Assembly: GCA_950022655.1 (NCBI GenBank) | Contig: OX465583.1 | Span: 35,863,360 to 35,927,359, forward strand | Direction of reading: 5' to 3' | From: Alentia gelatinosa | Taxonomy: Eukaryota > Annelida > Polychaeta > Phyllodocida > Polynoidae | Length of the DNA: 64,000 bases | Shown: piece after piece, positions 1 to 13,800 of the stretch | Numbering within the stretch: position 1 is the stretch's first letter | Layout of the letters: each line of letters opens with the position of its first letter | Translations under genes and position numbers: made by a program | Notes under the pieces: model-generated | The model's input: only the letters and a program-made list of their open reading frames with translations | Told to the model about the DNA's origin: nothing | Database searches by the model: none

Positions 1-791
1 ATACACATATCATTGCATGCAACATGTCATGGCAAAGACATAGCACGACACAGTATGATATAATAAGATAAAACATGCCAATTCCATCAAGTTGGTGGAA
101 ACAGCCTTTTTTTTAAAAATCGTATATTTATACTATGAGGGGTTACTCTCAGCTGTAAATTTTAGAAAAGGGGAAAACACATTTAGGTCTTGATAAACCA
201 CCTTTTCTGGTTCTTGAGAGGCACATGAGGTATAAACTTCTGGTTATTGTATTTTATAATAAAGTAACAAGATATGCTTTTTCCTCATTGAAAAAAAGAA
301 ACATTAGCAGTCAGTGAATTGGACGTCAGCGCGAAAACGTGGACGCCTTGAGCCCACTCCGTGAATGCCTAAAGTGCTGATTCCACTAACACACAAGATG
401 TAGCATGATTAGTCCCGATTTGGTTGTCTTGCTAAATCGGGTAGGTTTGAATAATCATGTGCCTAATTGTCACAATGTTTCTTGAGGTGTTGCGGTGGTG
501 GAGCACCAAAACATACACCAACACCACATGGCTACATTTTGTGACACAGGAGATACAACATATCCCGACACTGTAAGATGTCACAAGATCCATCAAGACA
601 TACCACGGCAAATCCATCGTGTTGGTGGAACCAGCCCTTTAAGCCTACCCCATTTTAGTTCTGATTGACAGATTAGGGTTAGAATAGGGTTGCGTAAGGG
701 TTAGGGTTGTATATACATGACCATAAACCAGTATAAGTGCACTTTTCAAAGTTTTTACACCTAGAGGCTCAAGGCCACTAAATCGGAGTTT

Positions 792-850
792 TCTCAAGGC
801 GTCCATAGAAAGGCTCAAGGCGTCCAAGGCTCAAGGCGTCCAAGGCTCAA
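792..850. repeat. Short tandem repeat, 16-bp unit
   Basis: The unit GCTCAAGGCGTCCAAG occurs twice in tandem from 813, followed by a partial third copy at 845 and preceded by a degenerate copy at 792. It looks like an ordinary minisatellite. Confidence 0.8.
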
Positions 851-1761
851 ATCGTCAGTTAGGTCCATAAACCTAGCAGTAACATGTCGAACCTTTTCAT
901 CATATAAGGCCAACTGAGCTATGATTCTCACATATGATTCTCACATAGCCATAGACTAGATCTCTATGGGAATGGTAAATAAAACCTAAAATGGCTCAAG
1001 TCAAGATTGAATAGGTAACGGGATGAATACACATTTATGTTCTTGACTTAAATTCTTAATTATCATTAAAATATGCTCGGCAAATAAGTAAGTAAATATT
1101 CGTGAAGTTATTGGGGAATTGGGTGAATACACTGACTCTTTTTTATCATAAGCAGGAGGATGTATATAAAAAAACAAAGCAAAATCTGTTCACAAAGTAT
1201 CAAAACAAAACTGCTGTCAGAGCCTGAGGATCAGCTGACACGGTACAGTACACTGCTGTCACTGTCGTGACATGATCTAGGTTGCCATAAAATGTTTGAT
1301 TCTATAGGCCCATTTACAATCCCAAGTCTCGCTTTCTCTCGCGCTCTCGCAACCAGGTTCCGGTGTGGCAGGCGGCCGTCGTAAGGCTACCCGTATGATG
1401 TAAACAATGAGTTCTTAGGTTGTTTCCAACCCCGGAAACAGTGAAATCAGTCACTGGAAAGTGTGCAGTCATAACCAAAGTTTAAATTACACCTTAAAAC
1501 ATGTGTAAAAGAACCATTATGTGTATATTTCAATTCTTAGTATTTAAAACTGCTGCTTAGTCCGAGGCTGTCAATGTCACCGCAAACGGCTGGGTGTTGG
1601 TCAAGTGAATCCAATATTCATCCATAAAATAATGTCAATATTATACTGTAGACCTCTTCCTCAAACCGTTTATGTTTTATTTTTCCAAACTAATAATAGT
1701 ATCATCATCACCAATAATCATAAATAACTAACAACAGACAGAGTAGAGTACAGGCTCCAGT

Positions 1762-1809
1762 AGCTCCCGCGGCCGGCACGCACGCAGGCGGTAGCCGGCC
1801 GCGGGAGCT
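1762..1809. repeat. GC-rich perfect inverted repeat (hairpin)
   Basis: AGCTCCCGCGGCCGGC at 1762-1777 is exactly reverse-complementary to GCCGGCCGCGGGAGCT at 1794-1809, giving a 16-bp stem around a 16-base loop. It lies about 1.2 kb upstream of the UBALD start codon. It could be part of a GC-rich regulatory island or the core of a mobile repeat; the sequence does not decide. Confidence 0.85.
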
Positions 1810-2200
1810 CAGTGTACAGGCTACTGGTGTGTGTCAGTGTGAGGGTAGGTATCGGCCGCCCACTGTCACAGGCTACCCACCCGGGACCCATGCACCCGCT
1901 GGGGAGGTGGCTCCCCTGACACGCTGTACTACAGTCTAAAATAGGCGGCGAGGCCGTTTGTCAGTCATGCCCCAGGGTTTTCATGGGTGCATTGATGGTT
2001 TCTCATGTAAACATTTGTCAAAAGAAAATAATGAAATTTGTACACTAGGCATGTTAGACATGTTAGTTTATTTTGGCCGCATACTGACTTCTGAATATGT
2101 TGTGGGTGTTGCAGAGGCGGCCGCCGAGTTGTCAACATATTTAGACAATAATTTGCCCGAGTGGATCTATTGAAGATCAACGATTCCAAACCTAAAGCAA

Positions 2201-2254
2201 TACCGGTACTATAGACTCTAAAGTCTAAGCCTAGGATTATTTCTAGTACCGGTA
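2201..2254. repeat. Inverted repeat with 11-bp arms
   Basis: TACCGGTACTA at 2201-2211 is repeated in reverse complement at 2244-2254, with 32 bases between. The function is unknown. Confidence 0.7.
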
Positions 2255-2814
2255 CACATATTGTTCACTTTGGGTAATATACAGTACAAAATTGGACAGG
2301 TTTCTCCGGGCCTGCCAAGAACGCCACAACCGCGATAGCGGAGGAGCGGGTGTCATAGCGGCTTTGTTTACACCGGAACCTGGCTGCGCGCTAAGGGTTA
2401 TGGGAAACCTTAAATCCCTCTATGCCAATTTTACGTATATTCACCTGATTTAGGCGGATATCTGTACGCATTTGTTGTTGGTATGTCTACTTCTTCCACC
2501 CCTGCGTTTCGCCTACTGGCAAACGCTCCCATTTTGAGGGGGATGCTCCTTTACTAAGCCCTCTTCTCTTTCTCCGTTTGTGTTTTTACAATGGCTGCGA
2601 AAGACCACAGATTTTGATGACGTCCGAGCTATCGTGTTTGTATAAATAGATGCAATACTGTGGCAGCACCCCCTATTTTCGCGAAGGAATGCACAAAATA
2701 TGATGCAATTACTAGTAATCATGACTCGTTTGTTAGCGCACAGTGAGTATAATATTTTTAGTTATATGACAAGATGATAAGACTATCAAAATTTTAATGT
2801 CTAGATAAAATTAA

Positions 2815-3293
<479 letters not shown>

Positions 3294-3377
3294 ACGGCAC
3301 TCAGTATGTTTTTCCAAGAATCAACGATACCATCATGTAGAAATTGCAACGGCAACCATCCAAACGGGCACTATCCG
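3294..3377 (+). CDS. UBALD: UBALD coding exon 2
   Basis: This exon encodes 28 residues, TALSMFFQESTIPSC then RNCNGNHPNGHYP. TALSxFFQE is the last helix of the UBA-like domain and is strongly conserved in the family. The exon begins after CAG, ends at GTAAGT, and is phase 0 at both ends. Vertebrate proteins have a His-rich stretch at the end of this exon; here it is replaced by a short Asn/Gly/His segment with two cysteines. Confidence 0.92.
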
Positions 3378-5234
3378 GTAAGTAGTTCAAACCGTGGCGA
3401 GCTGCCACGATCGTCCATTTTGGATGACATCATGCATTTCCAAACCATGTGCCCAACGGATGTTTCCGGTCTCACAAGGGTTTAAAACCGGCTTGGCACT
3501 GTTGATCTTAACCAAAACGGATGAAGTATTATGTAGCGTTATTAACATGTGTGTAAAGATGTGGTATGAGGACGGTTTATATCTTTTGCTATTATTAAGC
3601 TGTAATGAATGAAGTAGGGGGTCGCATGTACCGCTTGACCTCGAAAATTGCCAACTGTCTGGCGGCCCGTCTACTGTGAAATGCATCAACACCATGGACA
3701 TCAGTCCTGACAAGCGAGTTTGATCTCACATATTTATTCATGACAACTCATTCACTTGAAGTCTAGAGATACTATTGTTGAAACCGGATGATGTTACCGA
3801 CGTTGAGACCGACAAGTGGTGTTTTGTTATCCGTTTGAAACCATTTAATATATTGACAGTTGGGTGTTGACATTGGTTTCTTGACATTTCCAGTTTGTAA
3901 ATATTGACATCGTTGTGAAATACCTCAACTTTTCACAATCTTACGCAAATTTTCATCGCTATGGTTTGAATCATTTCACAATCAAATCATAGAGGAGAAT
4001 GTTCTTTCTCGATCGTTTTGATAATAATTCCCATACTTAGTGAATCAAATTGCCACCTTTTTTTATATTAGTATTGATGGTGATACCCTGCAACCCAACC
4101 AACGAAATGAAATATGCAGTATTTGATATAGTTGCTACAACCAACGACGACTTGTTGCTACAACTAGGAAGAAGAAACCGTCCCCGCGTTGAGGTTACAT
4201 TACAACCTAATTTCATGAATGTACCACTCGTTTAATTATATACAATAAAGTCATGTCCATCAGATTTACTACGATTATTAACGTAGTTGATGTAGCATCC
4301 CGGTTAATGTCCCAATTAATTTGACTCATAGACCAGGTAGATACTGCCTTGTGATAAATAGTTTTCCCTATGACAATACACTATTATTACCACCACCCCT
4401 GTAATAAACATGAGTCAGCCCCTTATGTAGGACATGGTACTTTTGGTAAGTCATAGTTGACATGCAACTGCTACCATCATTTAGCTCCTGTTCTTAAATT
4501 CATTGCTAAAACTTGTTCGATACCCAAGGCATGTTTGTCCTTGGAAGAAACTCAGTACCCTAGCGAAAATTCGGGATTAGTGCTCTTTTCATATTTGTAT
4601 GCGCAATGATCATATAAGAATATTAGAATTCGAATAGGATATATTAGGTTCAAAAACCAGATTATGGTGCCCATCCTTTCTAATTTGGGATACAATTATA
4701 TAGTTTTCTTGTCGCTATGTCTTCGAATTTAGAAATATTTATATCCTCCCCATTCAGTATCGGCCAAAATTAAACCGATATCCTGGGTGATGTAGTTACG
4801 TAGTTTAAATATATATAAATACGTATGGCATCAGCATCCTTGTTGGTAAAGAGGTTTATACATGGATTCAGGTATTTAAATCAGTTATCTACTTCACCGA
4901 TTTGGAAGAAAAAACTCGAAAAAAGGTGCCGACTTCTTGATTTTGGGGAGGCAATCTTTTATTCTATTGTCCAGTTCAGAAACAACTCATTCCTGCAATT
5001 TTTCCTCCATTTTTTCCCTTTCTATTAAGCAGTGACTTACATGCCTGTTTATATAAACGCAAAGGTGTGTTTGCAGATGGTGTCCTCTAGGTTCTAGCAT
5101 CGAGTATATTTCGTGGTAATACCTCTCGCCGTGTCTTGGCCATACCAACTATACTGAGTATCGTGTTAGCAAGTCTGAGCGTCCACAATGTCCTTGAACA
5201 CAGAGCTGAGCTACAATTCGCCAGTTAAATTTTA

Positions 5235-5400
5235 ACCACGGTTTGGTGAGTTCTGACAGCGCCCGCTGCTGTCCCGCTCCCTCGTCCAGGTTTATTTACG
5301 GGCGTGGTAGCTGGTGCGTGACCGCTCCCCCGTCTCCTGGCGCGGGCGGGCGGGTCGACCGGGACCACCGCCATGCCCCGATTCTAGCAGTGAACCCGTC
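5235..5400. promoter_or_regulatory. Smaller GC-rich patch in UBALD intron 2
   Basis: A local GC- and CpG-rich patch, including GGCGCGGGCGGGCGGG near 5340, stands out from AT-rich flanks 2 kb into the intron. It could be an intronic regulatory element of UBALD. No motif allows more than that. Confidence 0.25.
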
Positions 5401-7274
5401 ACTATGCGTCAGTCAATGCAGCACGGTTGGTTATTGATGACCAGTGCTCACTGGCGTTAGGCCACGCTGCCTGTGTTTACATCGAGTCAGTCATGGAGGG
5501 TGGATTTCCTCGAGCTACCCCACGTCCCAAAACTTGTCGGGCAAAACTTTATTTTCAACCACATGTACATTTGTACTGCCTCATCTCTGCCCCCATTCCC
5601 AAAATATACAGTACAGGTATTATCAAATATCACTATATATAGGAGAGGGTAGCGAGAAATAAGCAGGGATGTATCGAGTTTTCCATTCCTGGTATAGGCT
5701 GCAGGTATTGTGTAATGTCGATATGTTTACGCATCGATCGGTGGACGGGTGGGGGATTGGCGGGCAGGCTCCGGCCAGCGGTAAGGTGCACTACTATTAA
5801 TGTAGCCTCAGTAATAAGCCTCGGCTGATTCACAGAGGCCCACTCCTGGCCTCTAAGCCACCTCCACCTCCAGCACTGAGACCAGACAGCCGGGCCGCAC
5901 ACACACAACACGTAAACACGCCATGGGGAGTGAAGGTCACGCCGTATGCTCTCACGCGCATGCCTGCTCTAGCTACACTCTCCAGTCATTGTATCGCTAC
6001 TGCCTGTAGTTCATGAAAACTTTATTCTCATTGATTAAATCACCAAGCACAGTAAACAACAATAGGTTCTGAACTGGTTATCACCAAAATGTTACTGCAA
6101 CTCAAACATTCCAGCTTTTTAAAAATAGTTTGTAGTTTTGCCGACATAGCTGCACATTTTATTTAAAAACGTGTAATATGTCATAAATTGTGTTTCAAAA
6201 AGGCTTTCCTGTTTTAGAAGCTCATATTCTCCTGGGGTCTATTTCTTAGAGGGAAAAAAAGATTCTCAGAAGTCTACACTTTACTTATGTCTTTAGTGTT
6301 AATTGCCACTTGCGAGAGACGGGTTTACAGTAACTGAAAATTCTTGCAGGCATTTGCAATACTTGGACTACCCTGTAGAACAAGTTTAAGCTATAGCTGA
6401 TCTTTGGTTACGTCATACATAATGGTCATTGCCTGATCTTTAACAGATAATTCCCGAGATTGATAATGCTTTCATTTTACAAGTGACGGTGATTTCTTGA
6501 CAGCTATACATTATCTGGGCAAATAGGATATGCTGGTCATAATCTAGGATGTTTTTTTCACCAAAGAGCCACACGGTTGCTGATTATCTAACCGGCTGTT
6601 TGTTTGTGATAAACGCAGCTCGCGTCTTTGTGTTCGCACACATTGCGTCAGGTCGGTGAGTGGTACCGCTGCATACGGCTACACTGGCCTTACGCAAGAC
6701 GTCCTTCATCTAGCTCATACCGACCATCCCACAACCATACGATTACTTTGACTGACCCATGAGTGGTTATACTGTGAAACGAACATATAGAAAGGTTTGT
6801 TAGAATACTGATGTCGGTGGAATATGAAAAAAAAACCATGGAAGCTCTGCTTGTTCGAAGCCAAATTCCCACACTGAAGCCTGTCGTAGGTTTTTATAGA
6901 TGTACCCACATCGCAGGATTATTCTATCAAATATTTTTCTTTTGTTATCAATAGAAATATTTACGGAACACCAGCATTTTGATACCAGCGTATCCAACAT
7001 ATTGTACTGATATGAAAGTATGGCTATAATTCAATAGAAAGTGTATTTCTTGTTCGAGTAAGGCAGTATTGAATCACAGGCTATGCCACAGTTCTCGAGT
7101 AAATCTAAGAGTACATTTTCCGATCGAGGATATTGCAAAATATCCTTCTTCACCATTGTGCCCGGCTCCTCGTTTTGTCCCGATCTGTCTCACTTCGTTA
7201 TTAAATCGGAAACTAAGTCTGACGTAAGTCTGGACTGGCTACTTGTTGGGTGGAGGAGGCGATCATGAGTTTCG

Positions 7275-7296
7275 CCAACGAGTATGTACTCGTTGG
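7275..7296. repeat. Near-perfect 22-bp palindrome
   Basis: CCAACGAGTA and TACTCGTTGG are separated by TG, giving 10-bp perfect arms with a 2-base spacer. It could be a dimeric factor site or chance; there is no supporting context. Confidence 0.6.
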
Positions 7297-10094
7297 TTTC
7301 ACTCTCCAGAGAGCTGTTCAGCGCCACGATCATCGACCCAGCGTGAACCGTTCTGACTAGACAGTCTCTGTACTGAGCAGCTCACTCAGGGAGCAGCTAG
7401 GCGCCTATGCTGAAGGCATACTCTATTACCATATTCATATTATTGGAAAATATATGGTAGGATACGGCTTCAACGAGATACACCCTAGCTTCGTGTGGGA
7501 AGATAACGCAGTACATTAACATCTCTGTCAAATCTGATGACGATACTTTATTATGCGTACACGTATATCAGCAAATACTATTTCGAAAGACCTCAAGTGA
7601 TGACCTCATTTAGACAAAATCATTTCACACAACAATTAATGCAATCGTACGGAAGATATATGGGTTATACATTTTGGAATGGACTTGAGATTCTATCTGT
7701 GATATATTTATTAATTTTTCGTCTCGATCAAAACTTTGTAAAGGGTCGTTTTCCCTCTGTGCAAATGTCAGATGTATTGGGAAGGACTTAAAAGTGAAGG
7801 GGTCGGTAGCTTACGACAGTCGACATTTGGGTCGACATTCTATAGTCAGATATCACATAACAGCTTGGTTGTTTTGATACTTGAACTGGACGTTTGCCAA
7901 ACCTAAGTGGTGTACATTGCAGTCAACGTGGTTGAAATTGATGTTATTAAAAGTAATCCTCACCCCATTTCCTGTCATTTCCCCTAAACACATATATGAA
8001 AGAATGTGAGATGTATTTGGTATATGAGGATTATACTAAAAGATGGGATCTTACTTTTGCGTAGTGGCTGGGTGCTATATCTTGCAATTTGGTTGTTCAT
8101 TCGTGTATACCAACATATCTATACTGAACATATCAACGGCCAGTCCTTCTTATATTATATGGTGGGAAAGGTTTACAAAAAAATATTGACAACTCTCGCC
8201 TCGGTGAATGTGTAAAGATAAGATTTCTACCTGAATTCGATCCATAGATCCAATCACCGACCCTGTGGTGTACAAACAGTGAGGAAAGCTGAACCTTTAG
8301 ATAGTCACTATATACTATCAGGGTCCCCTGGTACGATAAAAAGACAAATTCTGAACATATACTTCTAGCTACCTATAGTACTCTTGAAAACCGAGTTGCC
8401 AGGTTGATGCTACCACTTTGAATGGGTAACAGAAGTCGAGGTTTGTGCATATATTAACAACATTAAGTTGTAAATGGTACTAACAGTGGCTGTCAGGAGA
8501 ATTTTGTGCACTTCCCTGATGAGTTGGCACCGTGTAGCAATGGACAATAGCATGGATTTATGCTATCATAATGGGGAACTCTGCCAGGCTTAATGTCCAA
8601 ATAGAACTGACAATTTTGAAACTGCAGTGATCTGTTTCTACTGTAGTCGTCTTGAATCTGCTACATTGTCCATTCTAGTTTTTTTTCTCTACAACACTTT
8701 CAAGTGTCTTGTTGAAAAGGCTTTGACTGGTATTGAAAATACTTTATTGGGATAGATCTTGGATGAGAAAATGTTCATAAATCATATAAGGCCATGACGT
8801 GCACACTGCAAGTTTATAGCTTGTTTTGAATGGTCTTGATCTAACAGTGAAGAACCTACCAAACTTCGACACGATCAGGTTGCGATTTGGCCGTCGCATG
8901 GCCGGCCTTGGCCGCAAAACTCCCAGCGATTTAAAGAACATAGATGTATATATTGCCCTTGTATCTGGCCGGTTGAAGGTTGTTTCTGTGATAGTGTTTT
9001 ATATGATAAGAATGAAATTTTATGTGATATAAGTTCCTGAGACTAATCGCTATTGGTGATCAGAAGGTCTTGTTTCGCCAATATTTCCTGACATATTCAA
9101 GACTACCAAGTCGTATGCCAGATGGTGTGTCTGTGTGCTACTCGACGCCTTCTAACAGTGTATATAGGGAGTCTGCCACTTGGCAACCTTATCTGATGTG
9201 CATGGAGAGTGCCGTATACAGCACCTGATAATAATGGCGTGTTTATAGGGAGTCTGTTTGTGAATGCTGCTTGGAGAGTTGTAAGTTTGGACGCGTTCAT
9301 TTGGAAAGAAAGTAGTCTAGCTCCGTCTCTTTTTCTCTCCCTCTGCACTATACCACGTGCTTTGGTTGAGTTTGCATTTGACTTTTTTTGTCATGGTTGG
9401 CTCTAGTGTGTCAACATTTAAGTGGAGACTATTCTCCATCGGACTTTTACTTCGTTAGACAGGAAGGTCAGATTGTATGATTCCAAATTACATTTTTTAT
9501 TTGTATAAAAAAAATAGAAACATCAGTTGGTGTGTTTCCCCCCTTATTTCAGGGATATGTGTGCCTCAGATCATAGCCAATAAGACTATCGAACAAGAGA
9601 ACATTGTGACGAGCATATATTGAAATTCTGACATCAGTTGGCTTCAATAGTTTGGCTTACAGACCGCTTCGCTCAGGTAGCAGCTCAGGCTCCTTGTGTT
9701 GTTTACAAGAATCACCGATTACGGAAGGCTTTGACTTTATACAATCAAGTTCGTAATTATTAGCTCTACACTCACACCTGTATGCACTGGGTACTTTAAC
9801 TACGATTTAAAAATACGATGTATATAATGCTGCTTGTAGGGGATATCTTATGTTTAGAAGCAAGTTTGTGACTATAGAGAAAATATACAATAAAACTTTA
9901 GATGCCGAGAGTGCAGTTAGGGTGCGGTGTTTATTATGGGCACATTTTAGTTACGTGTCATGACGCCAACTCGCGGGGATTACACCCGGCCTCGCGTTAT
10001 GTATCAGGAATTATGAATATAGGCTGTGTAGTCAGCTGTGGTGGAGTAAAAGTCTATAAGCCTGCTAGTGCTATCAGCGGCGAGCTTCTGTTGA

Positions 10095-10800
10095 GATCTA
10101 GCGCCGGATGCCCTTGAGACCCGGCGCTAGGTGCGGGAAGGTGAGTGAGCAGGCGTTCCTCCTGTGAGCCTCGCTGGAGGAGGCGGCGGCGGCCGATGAC
10201 CAGTAATCACCGTCACCTGTACAGCCGTCCGGGCACCTGGAGAGACGGGCGTGAGGCAGGTGGTGGGCGGGCGGGCGGGCGGGGGTCGCTGGTGCCTTGT
10301 CTGCAAGTAACCGGCCGCCACATCAAGCGATGCGCGCGCATCGTCGTCGCCGCGTTCTTCGCCGCCGCCGCTTTGCGACCAACAACAGCAGCGAGAGGCG
10401 AGAAATTAAATGTCAGCTTGACATTTCTCTGCCCCTCCTCCCCGCGCGCTTTTCACCAGTTCAGCGGGAGTAATTGACCGAACTCCTCCTCAAGAGTTAT
10501 TTTGTTTTATTTATTTATATTTTTTTTCTTCGGTGGTTAGCCTTTTTCGAGGCGAAACTCAGGTGAAAGTGTGCCCAGCGCGCGGTCCTGAAGTAAGCAT
10601 TGTTTGTCTCTGACCGTCCGCCGCGACTTCTTTTTTTATTAATATTCTTATTTAATTCTAATTCGATTCAGGAGTTAATTATCATTTGTTTTGTGATAGC
10701 AAGGATGACAATCCGGCGATCACATTTTGTATCTAAACAACAGGTAGGAGGCACTGGGTCGCCGCTCGGGCGGAGGTGCGGGGGGAAAAGTGGATGACAT
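10095..10800. promoter_or_regulatory. GC/CpG-rich island inside UBALD intron 2
   Basis: This stretch is unusually rich in CG dinucleotides for the intron, with runs such as GCGGGCGGGCGGGCGG near 10268 and GATGCGCGCGCATCGTCGTC near 10330. On the plus strand it holds three splice-donor-like sites: AAG/GTGAGT near 10140, GAA/GTAAGC near 10593 and CAG/GTAGGA near 10742. That combination fits an alternative first exon for UBALD or the 5' end of another transcript. No coding sequence is recognisable, and the open frame at 10145-10477 is Arg-rich simply from GC content. This is inference only. Confidence 0.35.
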
Positions 10801-13800
10801 TGTTTAAAAAGAAGACTTGGGGGAGGTAAACAAGTCGTGAACCCAGACAGGTAGGTCGTCTGTCTGGACGTGCTTGGGATCTAAGGATTCTAGCCATGAT
10901 GGTTCCAATGAAGAAAAAAAACTACCCAGTACAGAATCTCCATTGATAACTAATACACCACCAGCTGCACCTAATCTAGACGACGGCTTAGACACAAGAT
11001 ACCTGGCTACATTTTCATCTTTTCACCTTTTCCAAAGACACAACACAGTGTGACTGGTCTTCGATAATATGTATAAACTTTTGTCAGGGCTTTAAAAGAA
11101 GTGGGACATGCTGAATACAATGGTACAAAATGCAGTGCAGCTAGTCCTCATTTGTTTGACATAAGTTTTTTTCATAATAGTTGTTAGGCTGACCAGAGAG
11201 ACTAGAACTTTTGTCATAATTAAGCTGAGTTGAGATTTGCTTTGCCTAATTCTCAGATAATGAATCATGTACATTGTTGCACAACTCAAAAGAGCTAGTA
11301 CCAGTTAGTTTGCATTGCGTTTCAAGGTGCTGAAGCGTGCACATTTGTACACAACACAGCTAGTGTCCCTTAATCTGTATTTGTGTTTTCATATCTAGTC
11401 ACCCCTAGTTGCCAACTACAAATGCCAGTTAGTGGATTTTATTAACAGCAGATAAACGGGAGGCAGCTGGTGTTCCTACCTTGAAATGAGAGAGAATATA
11501 CAATGATGGTTTCCTCCAGTTTTCGATCCTACTCTATTTTTATTGGTATGACGGAGCAGGGACACTTCCGAATACAGCTGATGCTACCTTGAAAAAATCG
11601 ATTCAAGCATCATCTTTTAAACTGAAAAGACGAGTGGTGATCCATGGTCCCAGGAAAGAAAAACAAGGAGAAAAATACGACTACATATGGGACGACTGAC
11701 TTGTCGCTTAGTATCGCCACAAAAGTGCCGTTATTTTCATAAGTAGACCATCATAAACTTTTCTCTGTGAGTTGGCATATATTTTCTTTATACAAGGCAA
11801 ACATTCACTTCTCGAAGAGAAACTAGTTCTTCCTATAACCTACGGGATGTGATAAAAACGGTTGTACGAGATGATAGTGCTTGATAAATATGGGCGTGTG
11901 TATTCTTGTTCTAGCTGAATTGTATTTCATGTAGCCCTTGGAGCTCATGTTCTTAGTAAGCGATTTTAGAGTCTTTATAAAGATCTTTCCTGGAAAATAA
12001 ATGTGGGTATTTTGGTGGCTTCTGTTTGCCATTCATCTCACTATCAATTCATCCCGGCGGTTACTACAACATAAAACAGCAAAATCCAAGCTAGTTTTGT
12101 TCATACGAGTTCAGATAATTTTATCAAACTAAATCAAACCAAGAAAATTTGCTTTTTTTCCGTAGAATACAGATGGGAAACGAATGGAAAACGAAAATGT
12201 TGAAGGTTAAACAACATTGAAAATTCCCCTAGATCCCTTCTGTAGATTAATTTCAGTGGGCCAGCCACGTCATTTAACAATGCAAATTTTGAAAAGAGCC
12301 CATGTGAAACCAACTGGATCGGTCACCACCTCAACAGACCCGAGTGTTATGATGATAAATAAACGACCGGTTTCAGATATTAACTAAACATTGAGTCCGT
12401 GCAACGAACTATAAATGTTTGGGAGATGAACAGCCAGTCTCTGACCGTTGAGTTGATTCTCGTGTTCTTCATAATGCTTGTCCTGTGCACAGCTAGGATA
12501 TTCATTAATTTTCATACATCTGGCTTAAACTTGATAAAGGTTACTATGGCAGTGTGTGTCTCAAAAAGACTATATTGTGGCTATGTTTTATCGTTGTACC
12601 TGTTAGTAGCCAGACGAACGCTTGGCGCGCTGGTTCCCGGGAGTCGTATCACTTTCCAATGCGCATGTCAGGAAGCACATGGCACGATGCCGTACGATGT
12701 TGTTTGTTTACGGCATACCGAGTCTACGAGAGGTAAACGTCACCTGCGTCAACACGATCGTTTCCAATGCGCAGGCGCAGAACTGGTTACAAAAGGCGAT
12801 TGTTATATGGGCTAAATACCCCAATTATTCAGGCTGCAGGGAAAATATTCTGGAAAAAGGCCCTCAATTTGATGGCGCATTGGCGCTCCTTTCATTGTCG
12901 TCTGCAGTGCCAAATTTTCGTACGACATTTAGCATTATTTTAGTTGCCCAACTGTGAAGAATGGGCCCCTTGTTTGGTTGTGAGGGATAAGAAAGGAGCT
13001 GCGTAGAAATAGAGGGTTTTTGTTCCTTCTTCTCTATTATATTCCACTATTGTTTAAGGCCTGTGCTGATTGAAATAATGATCAAATATAAGAATTGACT
13101 AATTGCTCGCGAATGCTACTTGCAACACCTCGTTTCATTACTGGATATTTTGATAAATATTTGAGGTATGTGGGGTATTAATATAGTTCCCGTTGGTCAG
13201 GTTAAGTTGGCCTTTTTTTTAAAAAGACTTTTATTTAGACTGGTAGATACTCAGTCCAAAGGACTGGTCTCAACGTACCACCAGTGCCGAGTAAGTTACA
13301 GTTTCCTCTTTTGTGGTGCATACACACAACATATATACAACAAAATTTCACAGAGAAGTATATGCAGAGCATTACTATAGTTTCCACATAAATAATTGCC
13401 TTGACCCTACACCTTCTACTCTGTAATATTTCTGATGTAGTTATGAAGTAACCAAACAGACAGTAAAACCTACTTTCACCGGGACGTTCACCTTTATATA
13501 TCAGTCAGGAAGGTTTTGTTTTGATTCTGTTTGTTAAGCCGCACACCCATCCCACTGTGACTTAGATATTGATAGTATACCGATTTACTCCGAGGCACAG
13601 AGCAAATAATATTGGTAATATCTGGTGTCGATAAGATAGCGCGATACGGTACTGATCTGATAGTGGTGTGGACAATCTAGTTATTGAGGGTGTCATGACT
13701 AGAGTCTGTGTCAGTGGGAACTGATCATTACATCCGCTCAGCCTCAGTCTGAGTATGGAAGTCTGATATGTGGGCCCAGTTCCAAAAGGATCATTCCAGA

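Noticed and set aside
664..712. TTAGGG-like words suggesting telomeric repeat
   Set aside because: Only scattered single or double units, not a tandem array.
12399..12815. 138-codon open frame in UBALD intron 2
   Set aside because: No recognisable domain, a long hydrophobic start followed by unrelated composition, overlapping frames of similar quality, and no splice or promoter context.
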